Below, one piece after another: positions 1 to 14,600 of a DNA stretch of 64,000 bases (positions within the stretch are counted from its first letter, which is position 1; each line of letters opens with the position of its first letter). Under the pieces are notes generated by a model, which had not been told where the DNA came from, did no database searches, and saw only the letters and a list, made by a program, of their open reading frames with translations. Origin of the DNA: Clavelina lepadiformis (lineage: Eukaryota; Chordata; Ascidiacea; Aplousobranchia; Clavelinidae); NCBI RefSeq assembly GCF_947623445.1, contig NC_135246.1:17529856-17593855 (forward strand), given 5' to 3'. Both the position numbers and the translations under genes were made by a program.

Positions 1-2690
1 GTGTTTTTCAAGCATGCTGGAGGCTTTGTGACGTGCCAATGCAACTGTGCTGTTGTAGTTTTTTCAGTGGTGGGTAACCTAATTAAAAAATGTTTTCGAA
101 TTAAAATATAGGCAAATTTTGCAATTTTCTCGACTAATGGCAAAAAACGCAAATCAAAATGTGACTTCGGGAATAAGCGCCAGCCTCATTGGTCATTATA
201 TTTATTTAGGCCTACAACTTGGATTGGTTTTCAAGAAAATATTGAAATGTTATTTTCATGCATGCCGTGAGTTTTATTTCGCAGATTTTCACAAAATCAG
301 CAGCAGCACCATTAACCTATATGTAACAATATATATAACTATATATAATAATTTATTATTAAACTGCATCAAGATTATATCGAATGAGCTTTAATTATAA
401 ATTATTTAGTTAACCGTGACTTCAGTACGGTGATAACCAGTTTGACTTGCTTGAAAAATATGCGGTTTATCATAATCATTCATTTTCAAAGTGTTTTCAA
501 GTATCTAATATTGTGTTATTTAATCTGTTTTGTGTTTTATTTACAATAACATGTTTCTAGTGAATTAAATTGGAAATAATGTCGAAGCAAAATGTGTCCT
601 ATAACTTAGAGAAAGTGAAACAAACGCCGAAACGCTACAACGGATGTGACGTAATCAAAATGATCGGAAAGGTCTATACTCCATATTTTTGAATTTAGAG
701 TACTTGGAACACTATAAACTAACACTTGGAACTCAAGTTTTGCAAAATTTTATAACTCCATCTCAAATACTCTATTGTAGGTAGTTTGTTTTTAGAGGGG
801 CCACAAAAGCTCAATCTTGTGCGTTTCAAGAGTCTTCAGAACCGATGTAAAATGAGGTTCACTGGTCTCCACCAAATATGCAATGGTGCAACATTATCTC
901 CTCCTAAGCTGCGACAAAGTGCGTTCCACTTACTTGCATAACGCTCATTCACACTTACAGGGTGTACATTCGTCACTTTTCACACTTTTGTACTTTTTTG
1001 TCGGCTCCTTTTGATTACATTGAATCCCCGGTGGCCGACAGGTTTGCTTGATGATAGCCACGATCTTGGTAACACGTCACCAATAAGTATATTCTTTAGC
1101 TTGTAAAATACAATTCAAATTGACACATTGATGACTTTGAAAGCAGCTATATAGCCCCTGCGATTCTACATGACCTTCTGGTAAGCTTATGGTTTTCGAT
1201 TACTTATAACCATTTGCATTATTGAAACGATAAAAATCAATAATCCCAGTATTTCCGAAAATTTATTACGAAATGTTGTGTGGAAAGGTCATCAAATAGT
1301 TTCTCCTCAGCGTAGCTTGCTTTCCCTATTGACACTTAATTGAAAAGGGATTTTGGTATTTCACTGTTCGCTGAGATTAAGTTCTTGGATTATTGTCAAT
1401 CCTATATAACTACAAAAGATAAATGAAATATTTACAAAAAAAGATACCGGACACTAAATCAAAGTAAAAATATTAATTCATATGTCTTGGTTCGCTTATA
1501 CCTTAAAGCTATTTGTCGTTTTTTTTGCGTTTGAAAAACTACTTTCAACGTCACCGTTTGTTTAAACATACAAGAAGCCATTCAATAGATTTAAATAAAT
1601 TACAGTCTTTCTTAAATTGTTGGATGGATTGCGTATTGCATAATACAATGTATATGATATTTCTGTTCAATATTTTGCGGTTTATTTCACCGAAAGCACT
1701 GAAGCCAACATGACGAGCTTGAGCACAAATTTGACGCAAGTGGATCACGTGATCATATATCGCTATAGAAACAAAATTACAAGCTGCAATTGTCACGTGA
1801 AAAACTTATAAATGAAAATTGCGGCAAAAATGCAAACAGAAAAGTATCAACAGAATTGGCGAATATTGTAACTGCTCCACATAGGCTACTTTCATGTTAC
1901 GTCATGTCATGCACTACGACATCAAAGGAACAGCAACTGTAGTCGAGTAATAAATAATACAACGCAATCTAAACAGTATCAAACGCACGAAACACACCAC
2001 CTTATGTCGTGGTGTAAGCGGCGAAAGGTTTCCAGAAAAACCCGCAAAAACAATTTTATAAGATTTTTTTTTATAATCACAGTAATCGAGTCAAGATCCG
2101 TCAGGAACCTGTCTTATGATAACATAACACACTTAGTGCAAATAAAAAAGTCTTGCAAATACCGTTCATAATCAACAAAAACCAACTATATTATATGTGA
2201 TCAGAAACACTACAGAAAAAGTACTAAAACGTATATTGTCACGTGGTTGTACCAGCAACTTTAGCAACTTATACTTGCGGTTTGATCAACTAGTTATTGT
2301 CGGTTATTATTCATTGATTGCTACGTCACCTTTCTGGTTAACTTCTACAAGTACACGAAAATATTGACGATATCATGTATTTGTGTGTTACACTGTTTAC
2401 AGCAAAAGTTTTAGATTTGTTACATCAAAAAAGTATGAGTACGTGTGAGGAAGGAAACGTTACTTTTAGAACAATACTCAGCTGCGGCGTGTAAGAGTTT
2501 GCTGTCTATGTGTGTTGTCCGTCTTGTTCTATCCTTAAAGTCGATCCATGGTCAAAACTTTTTTTCAGCTCTATTGGCATTTTCGTGCATTCGGAGTGTA
2601 ACAACGTATGACAACAGCAAAACACTACGACGATGAGGACTGTCCATGAAGCAACTGCATCGGTTTGGAGAAAAAATTGCACTGGTCCAT
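1..2690. other. Non-coding flank downstream of the L1-family gene
   Basis: No convincing coding exon on either strand. The short open frames here (for example 119-394 and 1513-1713) are low-complexity, lack splice context and resemble no family I know. The part next to 2691 is probably the 3' UTR of the minus-strand L1-family gene. No clear polyadenylation signal could be assigned with confidence. Confidence 0.5.
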
Positions 2691-5600
2691 TTAAACAGCG
2701 TCACCCTTTATTTGTGTCGAAGTTTCAACATCGCCGTTAGGTGACGCAGCGGTAGAAGTAGCTGCACTTTCGTTTATGACCCCGTATTGTCCGATAAAGG
2801 AGCCATCTTCGTTAAATTCCTTCGCGTCTGTGTCGGCAAATTCTTCAATCGAGTCGCCAGCTACACTGTCACCTCTAGTGCGCAAGGGTGGATCTGATTT
2901 ATAATCGGAAGGTGGCGCTTTTGAGTTGCCATTCGCTGGACCGTCAGCGAAGGTGCTTGAAAGAGGTCTTTTCACATCATCCGTTTCGTCGCTGGACAAC
3001 AAGATAACAGAAAACTTTTACAAATTATCAATAACAATTTAAGTTATATTAATAAAAACCAAATAAAAAAGTGATATCAACAAATGCAAAGGCAAAATAC
3101 AAACTAAACTTATGCACAAAACAGCATATCTTGTTGCATATTATAATAATAATCAAATATACGAGAAATAAAAACAGGAAAGGACGAATAGACCTCGAGA
3201 GCTAACTCTCACAAACAAAAAACAAATAAACATCTCGCAAAAACAGACCAAGCATACACATAATTCATTGATTTTGTTTTAGAAATGGACTTATGTGCAC
3301 AAAATGTGTTATAACAAGCGGTGATGTGCAGTTCATTCAAAATACTTACATCTTCCTTGAGAAGCAAAGTTAAAGAAAAAAAACAAAAATCAGTAATTAG
3401 GTAAACTAGGTAGTGTAAATATTTGTTTCAGTCGAGCTTATAGATTGGATTAAATGTTGAATGGGCTAATTGCGAGGTAATAAAGAAAAGTTTTAAAACT
3501 TCAAATAAACTGACTTGTACTCTCCAGTTTCTTCCTTAGTCATCGGTTGAGACTCGGCGTCAAACAGACGTCCTTCTTTTTCAGCGACTGCAAAAGAGGA
3601 ACATGTTGTCAGATACAGCCTACGCATGCTGATAATCTGATATCAGTTTAATGAGGAAGGTCCTTTCGTGTATGTGCGATTGTCATCAAATCGCGTCGTT
3701 TAATTCTAATGCTTTGTGAGAAATAAACTTTATAGTTTGACTCAGATGAATGACCCGGACTGCACTTTTAATATTTTCTCCCGACTTTCCAATTTCACAT
3801 CAATTACTTCAATGACATGCTTTTTCAAAAAGAAATATATAGCTTTGTGTCGTTTACTATAACCATTGTGGTTTGCCACCGCCGAAAGCGCTTTACCATC
3901 AAAACAACAACATCTTAATTGGTCTAATAAATAATTAATTGATGTTGGAAGCTCACCGGAGTATTTTCCTCCCTTTCCCTTTCTGACGAAACAAACAACA
4001 AGAAGGAGGATTATTACGACACCGAGTAGACACATGAGGACAATGAACCAAATTTCGGTGGCAAAACTTCCAGATGTTACTGAAAACAAAAGAGAGCTGT
4101 AAGAACAATTACATCTCTACAGACTATGCTACAGGTAATAGGCCTCAATATCATGGTTCGCCAAAGGTGTTCATTGGTATAGTAGCCTAAATATAATCAT
4201 AAATAGACGTCACTTGGTGTTCTCTGAGCTTGTTTACAGGAGGAATGCACTTTTTGAGCCAAACTGTTTATCTGTCTCCATCACCTCCAGCTGTGACATT
4301 TCCGTTTGTAGTTTGTCATGCCAAAAGCAAACCGCTACATAAGACTTACCACCTGCCTTGAGACGATCTTTGACTCATGCTGTCGTTTTACGCACGAGGC
4401 AATAAGTAACCGGTATTATAAATGCCGGAGGACTGTACATTACGTCAATGAAAGCTTATATGGATGCTGTGTTCACAATCTCGACACCAAGACATATTTG
4501 GTCTTCGAAAAGCAAAGGGAGAAATTCGAGTTTTTCTATCTGTGTAATGAAGACGTTGCGTGGACGGTGCTAGGTAGTTGCTATAGACAAAAAACTTCGA
4601 TTGGGATTTTGTATTGTTTATAAAAGTGTCATTGCTAATCCACATTTTTGTTGAGATTACTTAACCACGTAAGTGTAAGCAAAGCGACCTGTGGCTCGGC
4701 CGAGCGAGTAAACTCGTGTTGACTTGTCAGAATGGTAAAGTAGGTACAACACTTTTCAACTGTCAACCACGTGTAAACTGCGATAAAACATTAACTAGCA
4801 ATTTTACGGTTCGTTAACCAAGCCCAAAACCGTCCGCCCATCCGACATGTGCGCCGATTAGCTGAATTAAGACGGCGCGCTGCACTGATCTAGCAGGTCG
4901 CTTAGTCAAATATTTGTAAATCTCGTAAGTCAGCTAACGATAAAGGCCTCAAAAATTAATTCGCAATAAGTCAGCAAACATACAAATGATACCTAATGAT
5001 AGAAAAATGAAGCTTAAGTCTTAAAGTCATAGAAGTCTTAAACGAAGCTTGGTGACCAGAAATGTCAGCAAGTATTTATTTAGATGACGTCATATTTTGC
5101 AGCAATCTCATCACGGGTCGGGTACAGTAAACGAATGTGGTAAGTTTCAAAAACAACTGAATTTCATAATTGCGTTGCACAAGACTCGTTGTTTTCAGCT
5201 GTAAAGAGTAACGTAGTATTCCTTTCTGGAAGTGCGAAGCCAACGCAGGGAGTTGCAAAGAACAGGCAAATTACCGGCTTTGTCGGTTTAATTTAATGAC
5301 TAAGGCATTTAACATTCATGAAAATTCTAAAACAAGAGCTTTAGTGATTTTCTGTTGTGCAGCAACAGTTGTAGCTCTAGATCTAATTCAATAACCTACA
5401 AGTTGTCTTATCACGAACAAGAACGGGGCAAACGTCACGTAAGTGCCGTAAGTTTACATAAAGTGCAAAGTTACATTGCCCTGCAGTTATTCATGCAGTA
5501 CAGCAGTTACCTAGTTTACTTGAGAAGGGAAGAACATAAAGAAAAGTGTGCAACAAGGCTTGGAGCTCTACGCCTGTTTTCATTATCTGGGGTAGAAAAG

Positions 5601-8600
5601 TCACGTCAGAAAAAAACAGGTTTAAAAACCGCGGACTGCGCCTTTTGTTCGGTTTTTGATTCAGTTGTAATAACTAGTTTAGACTTGCAACTTTTTATAG
5701 TTTCCACAACTTGTTTTATTATCGAGAATTTAATATTTAATAATATTGTAATTTTGGTGACCAAGAGTTCCCTAAAGAAAATGCATTTTTACTAGTCATC
5801 CGAAAGCAGTTTAACCAGAATTTTAGTTAAAAAGCGCGAAATTTAAGAAGAAAAGAACAGTGGAAGTCCATGCCCAGCCCGCTAGAGTGACACATAATAA
5901 ACAGAAAACCAGAACTTTCGTGGAATTCGTGTTTACGGCAGCGAGTTACACGCGAGACTACAAGGCATGCGCGTACAGTAACTGGCGCACCGCAGTCAAC
6001 TAACACGTGAAAAAATCTCGCATAACTTATTCATTTAACAGACTAGATTAGAATGAAAGAACACCTTGTTTAAAATCGGTCGATAAGGACCACAATTAGC
6101 TACTTGATGACAGGCATTGCGAGACCTAGATACAGAAAGTGTGGCAATTGAGAGGTTTTTATTGGGAAAATGTCCAATTATTTACTTAAGTCGAAAATCG
6201 GTTACAAGGTCAACCAAGTCCACATGACGATTAAGTGGTAAAAAGTTCAATATTTGCGGTCAGAGCTTCCTGGAAGTCCCGATTAAAGTTCATACCGGAT
6301 TATTTTTGCGGTGCACCGGCGTATATTGCAAAACAGTATCTACGAATTTCTTCAAAACCGAAATTATTACCCTTTAAATGAAACAGACAGTTATTGACAT
6401 TGCATATACAAAATTACACGTTTTAAGCTAATTTTCAGAGTATTACAAAATACGTTCAAAAACTAAAGATCCTCGGACGGTTATGGTCGATTTACTATGA
6501 TGTCTATAGGCCCGGTTTCGCGTTGAACTCGTTGTTTTTTGCATGATATAAAATGCTTTTGTTTTAACTCAGATTTGAAAAATGAGTTGACTGAGCGGCG
6601 GATCTCTTATAACAACTGCTATTGGCTGTATCATAGCAAATCTTGAAGGTAGCCAACCGCAGCTGGTTTGTATCAAATTGCTCATTTAAGCGAAAACGAT
6701 CGTGCAAGAGAGCACAGACCTAGAAGCATTCAAGTGTTGAAGAACGCAGCCATTACGAGCCACGGATACGGACCAAGGATAAAAATGCATTTTGCAATCC
6801 CGTTATGTTCGTACTGGGCTGGCACTGTGGGCCTCAGCGTAACGGCATAATTGCGATAGTTTATGGTGGTGGGCCGGCAGCTAGAAAAAGGGATTATTTG
6901 ACTACACGGAGCAAGAGCAAACCCGAACATCTACTACTTTACGGACTACTATTTCTCGTATTGGCGCTGGGATCCGAGGAGTTTAAAGGAATAGGCGGAC
7001 TCAGATTATTTGCACAGGCTAAAAGTCTCTACCGACACAGACGCCAAGGCGCTCCATTGCCTGGACAAGGGCAGCTGGACTTCGATAAACTTGATAAAAT
7101 GGTTCGGATTGTGGCCATAACTGAGAAGAGAGGCTACCGCCTGTGTGTTGTAGCCAAAAGACCTTCAGTTCCGGTGCCGGTGAACGACACATTTCCAGTT
7201 GTCACGACGTGTCCAGAGGATGATAGTAGTGACGACACCATACTGGCAGGTAAGTAATTTTCTATTAAACATGTTTGGGGTGTTTATAGCTTCAAATGTG
7301 TTGCGTAAAAACGTATAAACGGACGTTTAATACTGTGCATAACATTTGTACGGTGCTTTCCGTTAACCGCGGTATAGAAAAACCTCAATGTAATAACACA
7401 CAGATTCGAATACCGCTGCTCAAGTGTTCTAAAATGATTGGCTTGACAGTTACAATTCAACCTGCAAGTAATAAACGTTTTTTTCTTCAGACAAATTCCT
7501 TGTTACAAACGAGAAACGCCGCAAGTTGATATTCTCGTTCACTTTACCTGAGGAGGCTAAGAAGAACCTACAAAGGATGTGTGAGATCTTCGCGAAGAAC
7601 TACGGGAAGACACCATCTAAATACGGTTCGTACGTGTTAGCAGAAGACGACCAGGACGGTCTGACGATCTGTCCATCTGTGCCGCTCAACGTAATAAAAT
7701 CAGCACAAAAAAAGATTTTCTTCCAGCTCGAATACGACGACTACCCCCTTGAGTTGAACGGCACAGACCTGGCCTCCCGCGCTGTGAACTCAACCGCTTT
7801 TCACTTGCAGCTGTCAGACCGGAAAAAAGTTGGAAAGTACGTTAAAGTAATGCCCAATGGCGCAATTCAGCTTGCAAGCTTCAATTGGCTTGCGACGCAA
7901 TTTCTGCCAGATGCCGACAAGTCCGTACAGAAATCGCTTACCAAGCTTCTTAAGAATGTGACGAAACGGAAGCAGCGAGGGGGCGAGCTTCATACCAGGC
8001 ACATGATCAGGAAAATAAGAAACTTTGTAAAAGACAAGAATGTGTCACGGACTGATCAAAGTATAACGGAAAGGTATCGAGAATTTTTCACCCTCTATCA
8101 GTTCGAAAATGTGACGTGAACATGTCATTTTGCAAGAAATTACCTCTTTACCTGGCATTAAATCTTCCAATGACCAAGGAGATGAGGAAAGAACATATGC
8201 TCTGGCCCACAGAAAGTTGACAACATGGACCTGTGATGTCCGGACCATGTAACGACGATATCTTCATTTACACAGTGCATCTGAGTAAATTGAGGACCAA
8301 AGACCGCACGCATAGCAATGTACTCTCCGGCTAGCCGTTGCAAATCACGTTTTTACGAAGTATTTTATCTCGTTTATACAGCATTATATCAAAAACAATG
8401 TTTTGGTTCAGTTAATAATGCAAGTATACCAGAAAATGTGACAAAACAGCCGCATTAGATGACGAACCAAACAACTACCTTTTAACCTACATGAATGCAA
8501 AATGCTATGTTGCTCCATCGATGTTTCACTGATGTTATTGCTGCCTTGTTTCATAAATACTGCATTGTATGGCACCGTGTTTTAGGCTCAGTATAAGCTA

Positions 8601-11600
8601 CGTAATGCTGTGGCAATAGCTGTAAAATCGTGCAGCCTAACACTATCAAACAGCCGTCGAAAGCAGTTATCTGCGCGATCAAAGGTTAACTTCTTGCTCG
8701 AGGGCATCTGTAAACTTATTTTTCATTAAGTCGGTTTGCTTGTTTTGAACGTTCATTTCATAAATTCGATGAAGACAAGTTCGACTTAGGCATGACTTCT
8801 ACGCCGCAAGGCTACTGAGCGTCAGCCCACAATGCGAGAAAAGAGATTTTCGCGGCTTTTCGAAAGATACTTCGATTGAGCGAGCTCGCGCGCTGGAAGT
8901 CGTACAGCAACCACAAACTTGTTATATAAAATAAGCATTGAACCAGCGTGTGCACGTTCACTTTTCAACATCTGAAGATTGTACAAAAAGGTTGAGATTT
9001 ACTAAAGATTGTATTGTGGCAGAGTAATGCACTAACGTAAGAACGAAATGCAAGCGTAGGGACACGCTGATGCTTATGGTTCTACTGCACATCAACAAGA
9101 CGGAATAAAACATGTAATATTATTTTTACTGCGCGAACTTACAGCCCAAATCTTTTTTTTTGAACAATTTCGATAATCTTTCCTGCCCTCGCAGTGACCC
9201 CAGTGTTATATAAGTTTCTTTACAAACAAGCGGATGGATAGTGTTTATCGTTAGACTTCAGTAGCCATGAACCCGTTGTCTGGCTACCACGGCAGATGCT
9301 ACTTCAACATTCCTGCATTTTATCAAAGGTCATCGAAAAGTCAATATTGAGCTTTCAGCTTTAGCGCTGCAATCGTATGAGTTTTGCACTGATCACAAGT
9401 ATCAAATACAAAGAGAGTTGGTTCAAAAATCAGCCCGTGTATGTGAACGAAGCTATCAGCCTTTACTGCAACCGCAGCACTGCTTTTGCCTTACCTGCAG
9501 CTTCCTCTGTACTAGCCGTCGAATGGATTTCTGTTGGCCCAGCTCCGTTGACCAGCACCAGTACAAATTTGTATTCTGTATCGGGTTCAAGACCTTCGAT
9601 TGTGATAGATTGCTTGTCGCCGTCCTCAACATCTTTCGGTGGAGTTTGATTCTCATCTGAAGATAGGAGGAAGAAAAATAAGATTAAAACTTTAGGCGAA
9701 GTGCTTTCTTCAGCAAAATTAAACCCAATTGATTTCATTTACTAAACGGATGAAATGTCTACTTGCCAGTTTGTAAAACCTGTAGCAAGTACTTATACTA
9801 TAGTCTGTTGCCATAACAATGACCGTAATTTCAGTGTCATAAAATGGTTTCTCAAAAGATGCCCAAAATGCAACTCACTTCCATTTCCGTCAACGTATTT
9901 CACGTAGAAAGAATTTGCTGGCATGAAGTCCGGTTTGTCAGGTGACGATATCCATGTGATGTTGGTTGTTGTGCTGCCAGGATCAAGACTGAATGGGACG
10001 GTGCTGGGAACTTGTAGAAGCAAAGGGTTTTGTTTAAAAGAACAATCAGACCGAATGCGATTATTAACGTATTTTCCAACCAATTAGTTGCAATGATAAG
10101 TATTTACGTAGTTACCACTCACAATATATTGTTGTTGTAGTAACGACAACAATATTTAACCATTATTATAATTACCATCAGTAATTATACAGTAACTATT
10201 ATTAGTCCAAATAGACATATATTAAAAAGGTCCTATTTCTTTTTGACTTTTTTGACCTTTTAAATATATTAAAAGGTAAAAATATTTACTTCCGGATCTC
10301 AAGGTCCTAGTTTGTAGAACTTCTTCTTCGCCCATCCCCTGCCTGGATCTCGCTTTAACCCGGATGTTGTAATAAGTATCCGGGTTCAAATTCTTTACCG
10401 TGAATTTTTGTTCGCCCGTGTTTTCAGTGATTTCGTTTTCGCTGTTCAGAGGAATACAGAATTATGACATCAGCTATCTTTGTTTTAACAAAACTAACAT
10501 CAGAATGGTTACAAATAAGCGTAAGTATATATTTTAAAATCTAGTCACATATATTGCGCAAAATTGTAAAGGCAGCGCGGCAAAGGTGATAAAAAATTCA
10601 AATAAATAAATTCTTTAGCGCTACTAGCGGTTAAAACTTACGGGTCTTTGGGAGGGCCGTAAGTGACGACATACATGACCACTTTTCCCCAGTTCTCCTT
10701 TGGCTTGTTCCAGGTTAAAAACAAAGACGTTGCATTTCGCCTTTTCAGAGTGAGCGAGGTTGGTCGACCTGGAGCTTAAATAACAAAAGGACGACTTAAA
10801 ATTAATCCATGAATACTTGAAAGTATACGAGTAAATATTAGCAATATTGGGACTATCATCAGTTATCATCTTAGTAGACTGGACATGCACTGGCAAAATA
10901 TAGCTTATTACGTCCACACTATGGTGTTGATTTATCAGAATCGACAGTATTTATTCAGCTTGATCAGATCATTGTTACGTAACAGACCTCCTTCAGGCGT
11001 GGTCACGATTTTTTTCTCTGATTTATTGCCGGTGTACATCCTGTTGTAGACTGCCACACTGAACCAGTACTGTGTGTTCGGGAAAAGATTGCTGACATAC
11101 GTCTCAGTTACATTTGGTTTACATTCCACCACCTTTTCATCTGCTGGTAAATACATGGTAATTATGACGTCACTATAACATTGCATCAACAGTTATCCCA
11201 TTCTAAAAACGATGAACATTGTGACGTGTGCAACTGCTTTAGAAACCACCCACCTTCATTATCCGAAGACATTCCATAAAAGATCTTATACCCGAGAAAT
11301 CTTCCCCGCACCAGGGTGGGATCTACCGCTTCCCAGGAGACCAGAACGTGTCTTGGAGCTTCGTCGAATGTTTTGACCTTCACATTGTTTGGTGTTACCA
11401 GTGGCACTAGAATAACAAACAATATCAGAAGAAATGGAATGTTAACTACAGCCCCATATAGCCCCCGGCTACTTCCTGTGGTTGGCGCTAAAGGGTTTTC
11501 TTCTCACCATCTTCTCCGGAGTAACCGCGAACCATTTCCGGTACATCGGCTACATCGAAGTCGTTTTTGCTTTGAACTATTATCTCGTAAGGTTTGTAAG

Positions 11601-14600
11601 GTTCAGTGTTTTCCACTGTGTAAGATGTCAATGGATCTTCGACCGGCGCGGTATTCCAAGCGGAACTGCCGTTCCCAGCCTTGCGGTAACTGCCCAGAAA
11701 GGAAAAGTTCAAATTGAAAGAAATAAACAGAAGAACGTAAGTTCAGTGAGTTTCAATTCCATGATTCTATAGAAAAATGCTTCACATGGTGATAAAGGTT
11801 TTATTTATCGCTGCCTTTCTTACCTGACCAAATATTCTAATCCAGGACCATTCTGGTCGATCCCTCTGACCCTGCTCCATGTTATGATCATATTATTTGG
11901 GGATGTTCCTTCGCCTCGTACCCCGGTTGGATTTTTCGGAGCTAAAGATCAGAAAAATAGAAGAAACTTTGATTTTGTACAAATCAAAGTGGTAAGAACA
12001 TTAGGTGAGACAGTCTCCTAACTTCAGCAGAGATCAGGACAAACATTAACTGTGTTTATGGCACGTGATTTTCAATTTTAACGAAAGACTCGGTAAACGC
12101 AAGAATTAAACTTGCAGGTTTCAGTACCTCCAACAAGTTTAAAGACATCTGCGCTATAGTAAATCCAGGCTAAGCAAAGTCGTCGCTTACCGCCCCCTGG
12201 CGTTGAATATCTTCTTGTCTCCGCACTAGGATCGCTCCATCCCACGGAGTTGCGAGCGAGAAGCCGAAACTTGTAATTGACGTAAAGGGAAAGCACCTCT
12301 GACGTAGATCGCAAGGAGGGGTCGATTGAGTCTCTGAGGACTTGCCACGTACCAGGTTCGAAATTATCTTCCTCGAATTCGATTTTGTATTCTATAGCCA
12401 AGGTCGAAAACAGTGAGTTAAGCAATATGCGTTGCTATCTATCTGACGCGCAATGTAACTTGAAAGCTAAAGTCACACCAGAAATGGCGAAAAGAAGTTA
12501 TCGTGTTTAAACGACAAAAGGCTTCAGTTTAAAGATAACTGCCATTGCTAATGACCTGGTTTAAATTTGTTAACAAAAATATAACTATTCTTTACCAGTG
12601 ATCTCATCGTTGTTTTCTGCACCTGGGGTCCAGTTAAAGTTCACGTCAAGTTTGGAATCTTTGTTTGTTGAAAAGTTAAATCGTTCGGGCGGGGAGGGCC
12701 TGTCTGGATTAACAAAATACAAATATTGTTCAGTTGGCTATATAATTGCTCGCATAGAATATAGTGGAATAGTAGAATTATATAACAGTTATAGAGTTAT
12801 AATTAAAATCAACTTCGTTTTTATCTGAACTAAAATTATAGTGATACGCTGTACTGTAAACTTGTAAAGGACCTCAAATATTTACTTTTCGGTATATTGA
12901 TTTCACATAACACTAAAGTTTGAATAAAATCATAATCAGATTTAGAGTTGAATATATGTTTTTCGGAAAGTACAATCGGGACACAAACGAAAGGAAATTT
13001 CCCCGGAAAGTATTCAACAGTGGACTATTTACCTTTAACAGTGAGTGTAACATAACCCCAGCTTTTGTCATACTTGGTGCTGACCGATACTTTGTAAGTC
13101 CCAGAATCGGAATAATCCGCATCTGATATCGTGAAAGTCTCACCTCGACCTTTCGGTACCTCACTACGGTACCAAACAACTTCATCTGCGGCGGATTCAG
13201 CTTTGACCTGAGAATAGTTGGAATGTGATAAGTTTCTGGTGAACTTTTTTCGGGAAAAAGGATGCTTTTAAACATAGCTCATACGATAACTAATTACAAC
13301 ATATATTGTTTCTTTTAATTGAAGAATATAGTTAGCTGAAAGTAGTCTGCAATTTTCCTTTAAAAAAAGACCTCTATAGTAGCCATATAATTGACCTTAT
13401 GAAAGAGACGGTATTGAAGAATAATTTTATCCTTGAATAAGTTGTAACAGCAACAGAGCTATATAAAAATTAGCACACACAACTCTCACCACCGCTCTGA
13501 AGGAAACGGTATTTCCTTTGATGACCGAATCGGGTCCAACGATCTTGATGCTGGTTGGTTTCAAGACGTCAAGGGTAAAATCGATCGAACTATTTCCATA
13601 TTCATTGACAGCTACGCATGTGTAAAGGCCTGCGTCGTCGCGAGTGACTCCCTCGATTTTAAGTTGCTTCGTCTGTTTGTGCTTTACGATTGAAAACCTA
13701 AACATGTGACATTTTCGGGAATTGTTAAAACGACAGAATATTTCGGATGAAAGTGAAGCAACGAAAAGATTTTTTTTCATACCGGATCGACTTCCTTCAC
13801 ACAAAGATTTCCAACAAAAAAGTCAACAAGGAAAGAAATCAAAAATATCTGACAACGTTCTACAAAGCAGCCCAGCTAAGCGTTACCTGTCCATAGAAGA
13901 AATATCAACACCGCCTTTCGAGCACGTGACCTTGGGAGGGGATGAGCCAAAGAAGGAGCAGTTCATTTTCACGGTACTCCGCTCCACCGACTTGTAATTG
14001 TCCGCATTGCTTGAGAGCGGAATTGGGGGCGAAGCTGTAAGCAAATGAGTGATAAGACACTTTTAAATGCTCCTTATTGGTCCTTTAGGGTCCTTCAGGG
14101 TCCTTTTAGGTGCTACTAGACACACTTAATGTATTTTTAAAATTCTAGTTGTTCCAGTGTGTTTACTTGATGTTGGTGAAGTTTTTTGTATTTTAAAAAG
14201 TTTCATTTAAAAAGTGTAAAAATTAAGCGGTTTTTTTTCAAGTTTCAGGTCAAATCGGACTTTACTGTATAGAAAAAAGATAAAGCGAAGTTGCAAAAGC
14301 AATCATTTTTTGGTAAGAATGATGTACAGTATATCCCATACGAAACAAAAGTCAAAAACTTACTGAGTACGTTGACATATGCCTGCTCTATAACGGTACC
14401 ATAAGGATTGGATGCGATGCATTGATAAACTGCCGAGTCTTCTTTTTTAAGGTTTTTCAGTTTTATCCAGTTGGACGTCACTTTCCTGTTTTCCATTGTA
14501 GGGGTTTCTGTAAGTTGAAATAAAATAAAAGCCTATTGTAATTTATAGTATGGATATAAAGGCTTTTTAAAAACGCCTATCTCCGCCTTATTCACTTGTA

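Noticed and set aside
4318-4623. 101-codon plus-strand frame rich in cysteine and tyrosine
   Set aside because: No signal peptide, no family match and no flanking gene; overlaps antisense frames. Treated as chance.
5355-5795. 146-codon plus-strand open frame in the L1 intron
   Set aside because: No splice context, no recognisable domain, and low-complexity C-terminal half rich in Ile, Phe and Asn; likely chance in AT-rich DNA.
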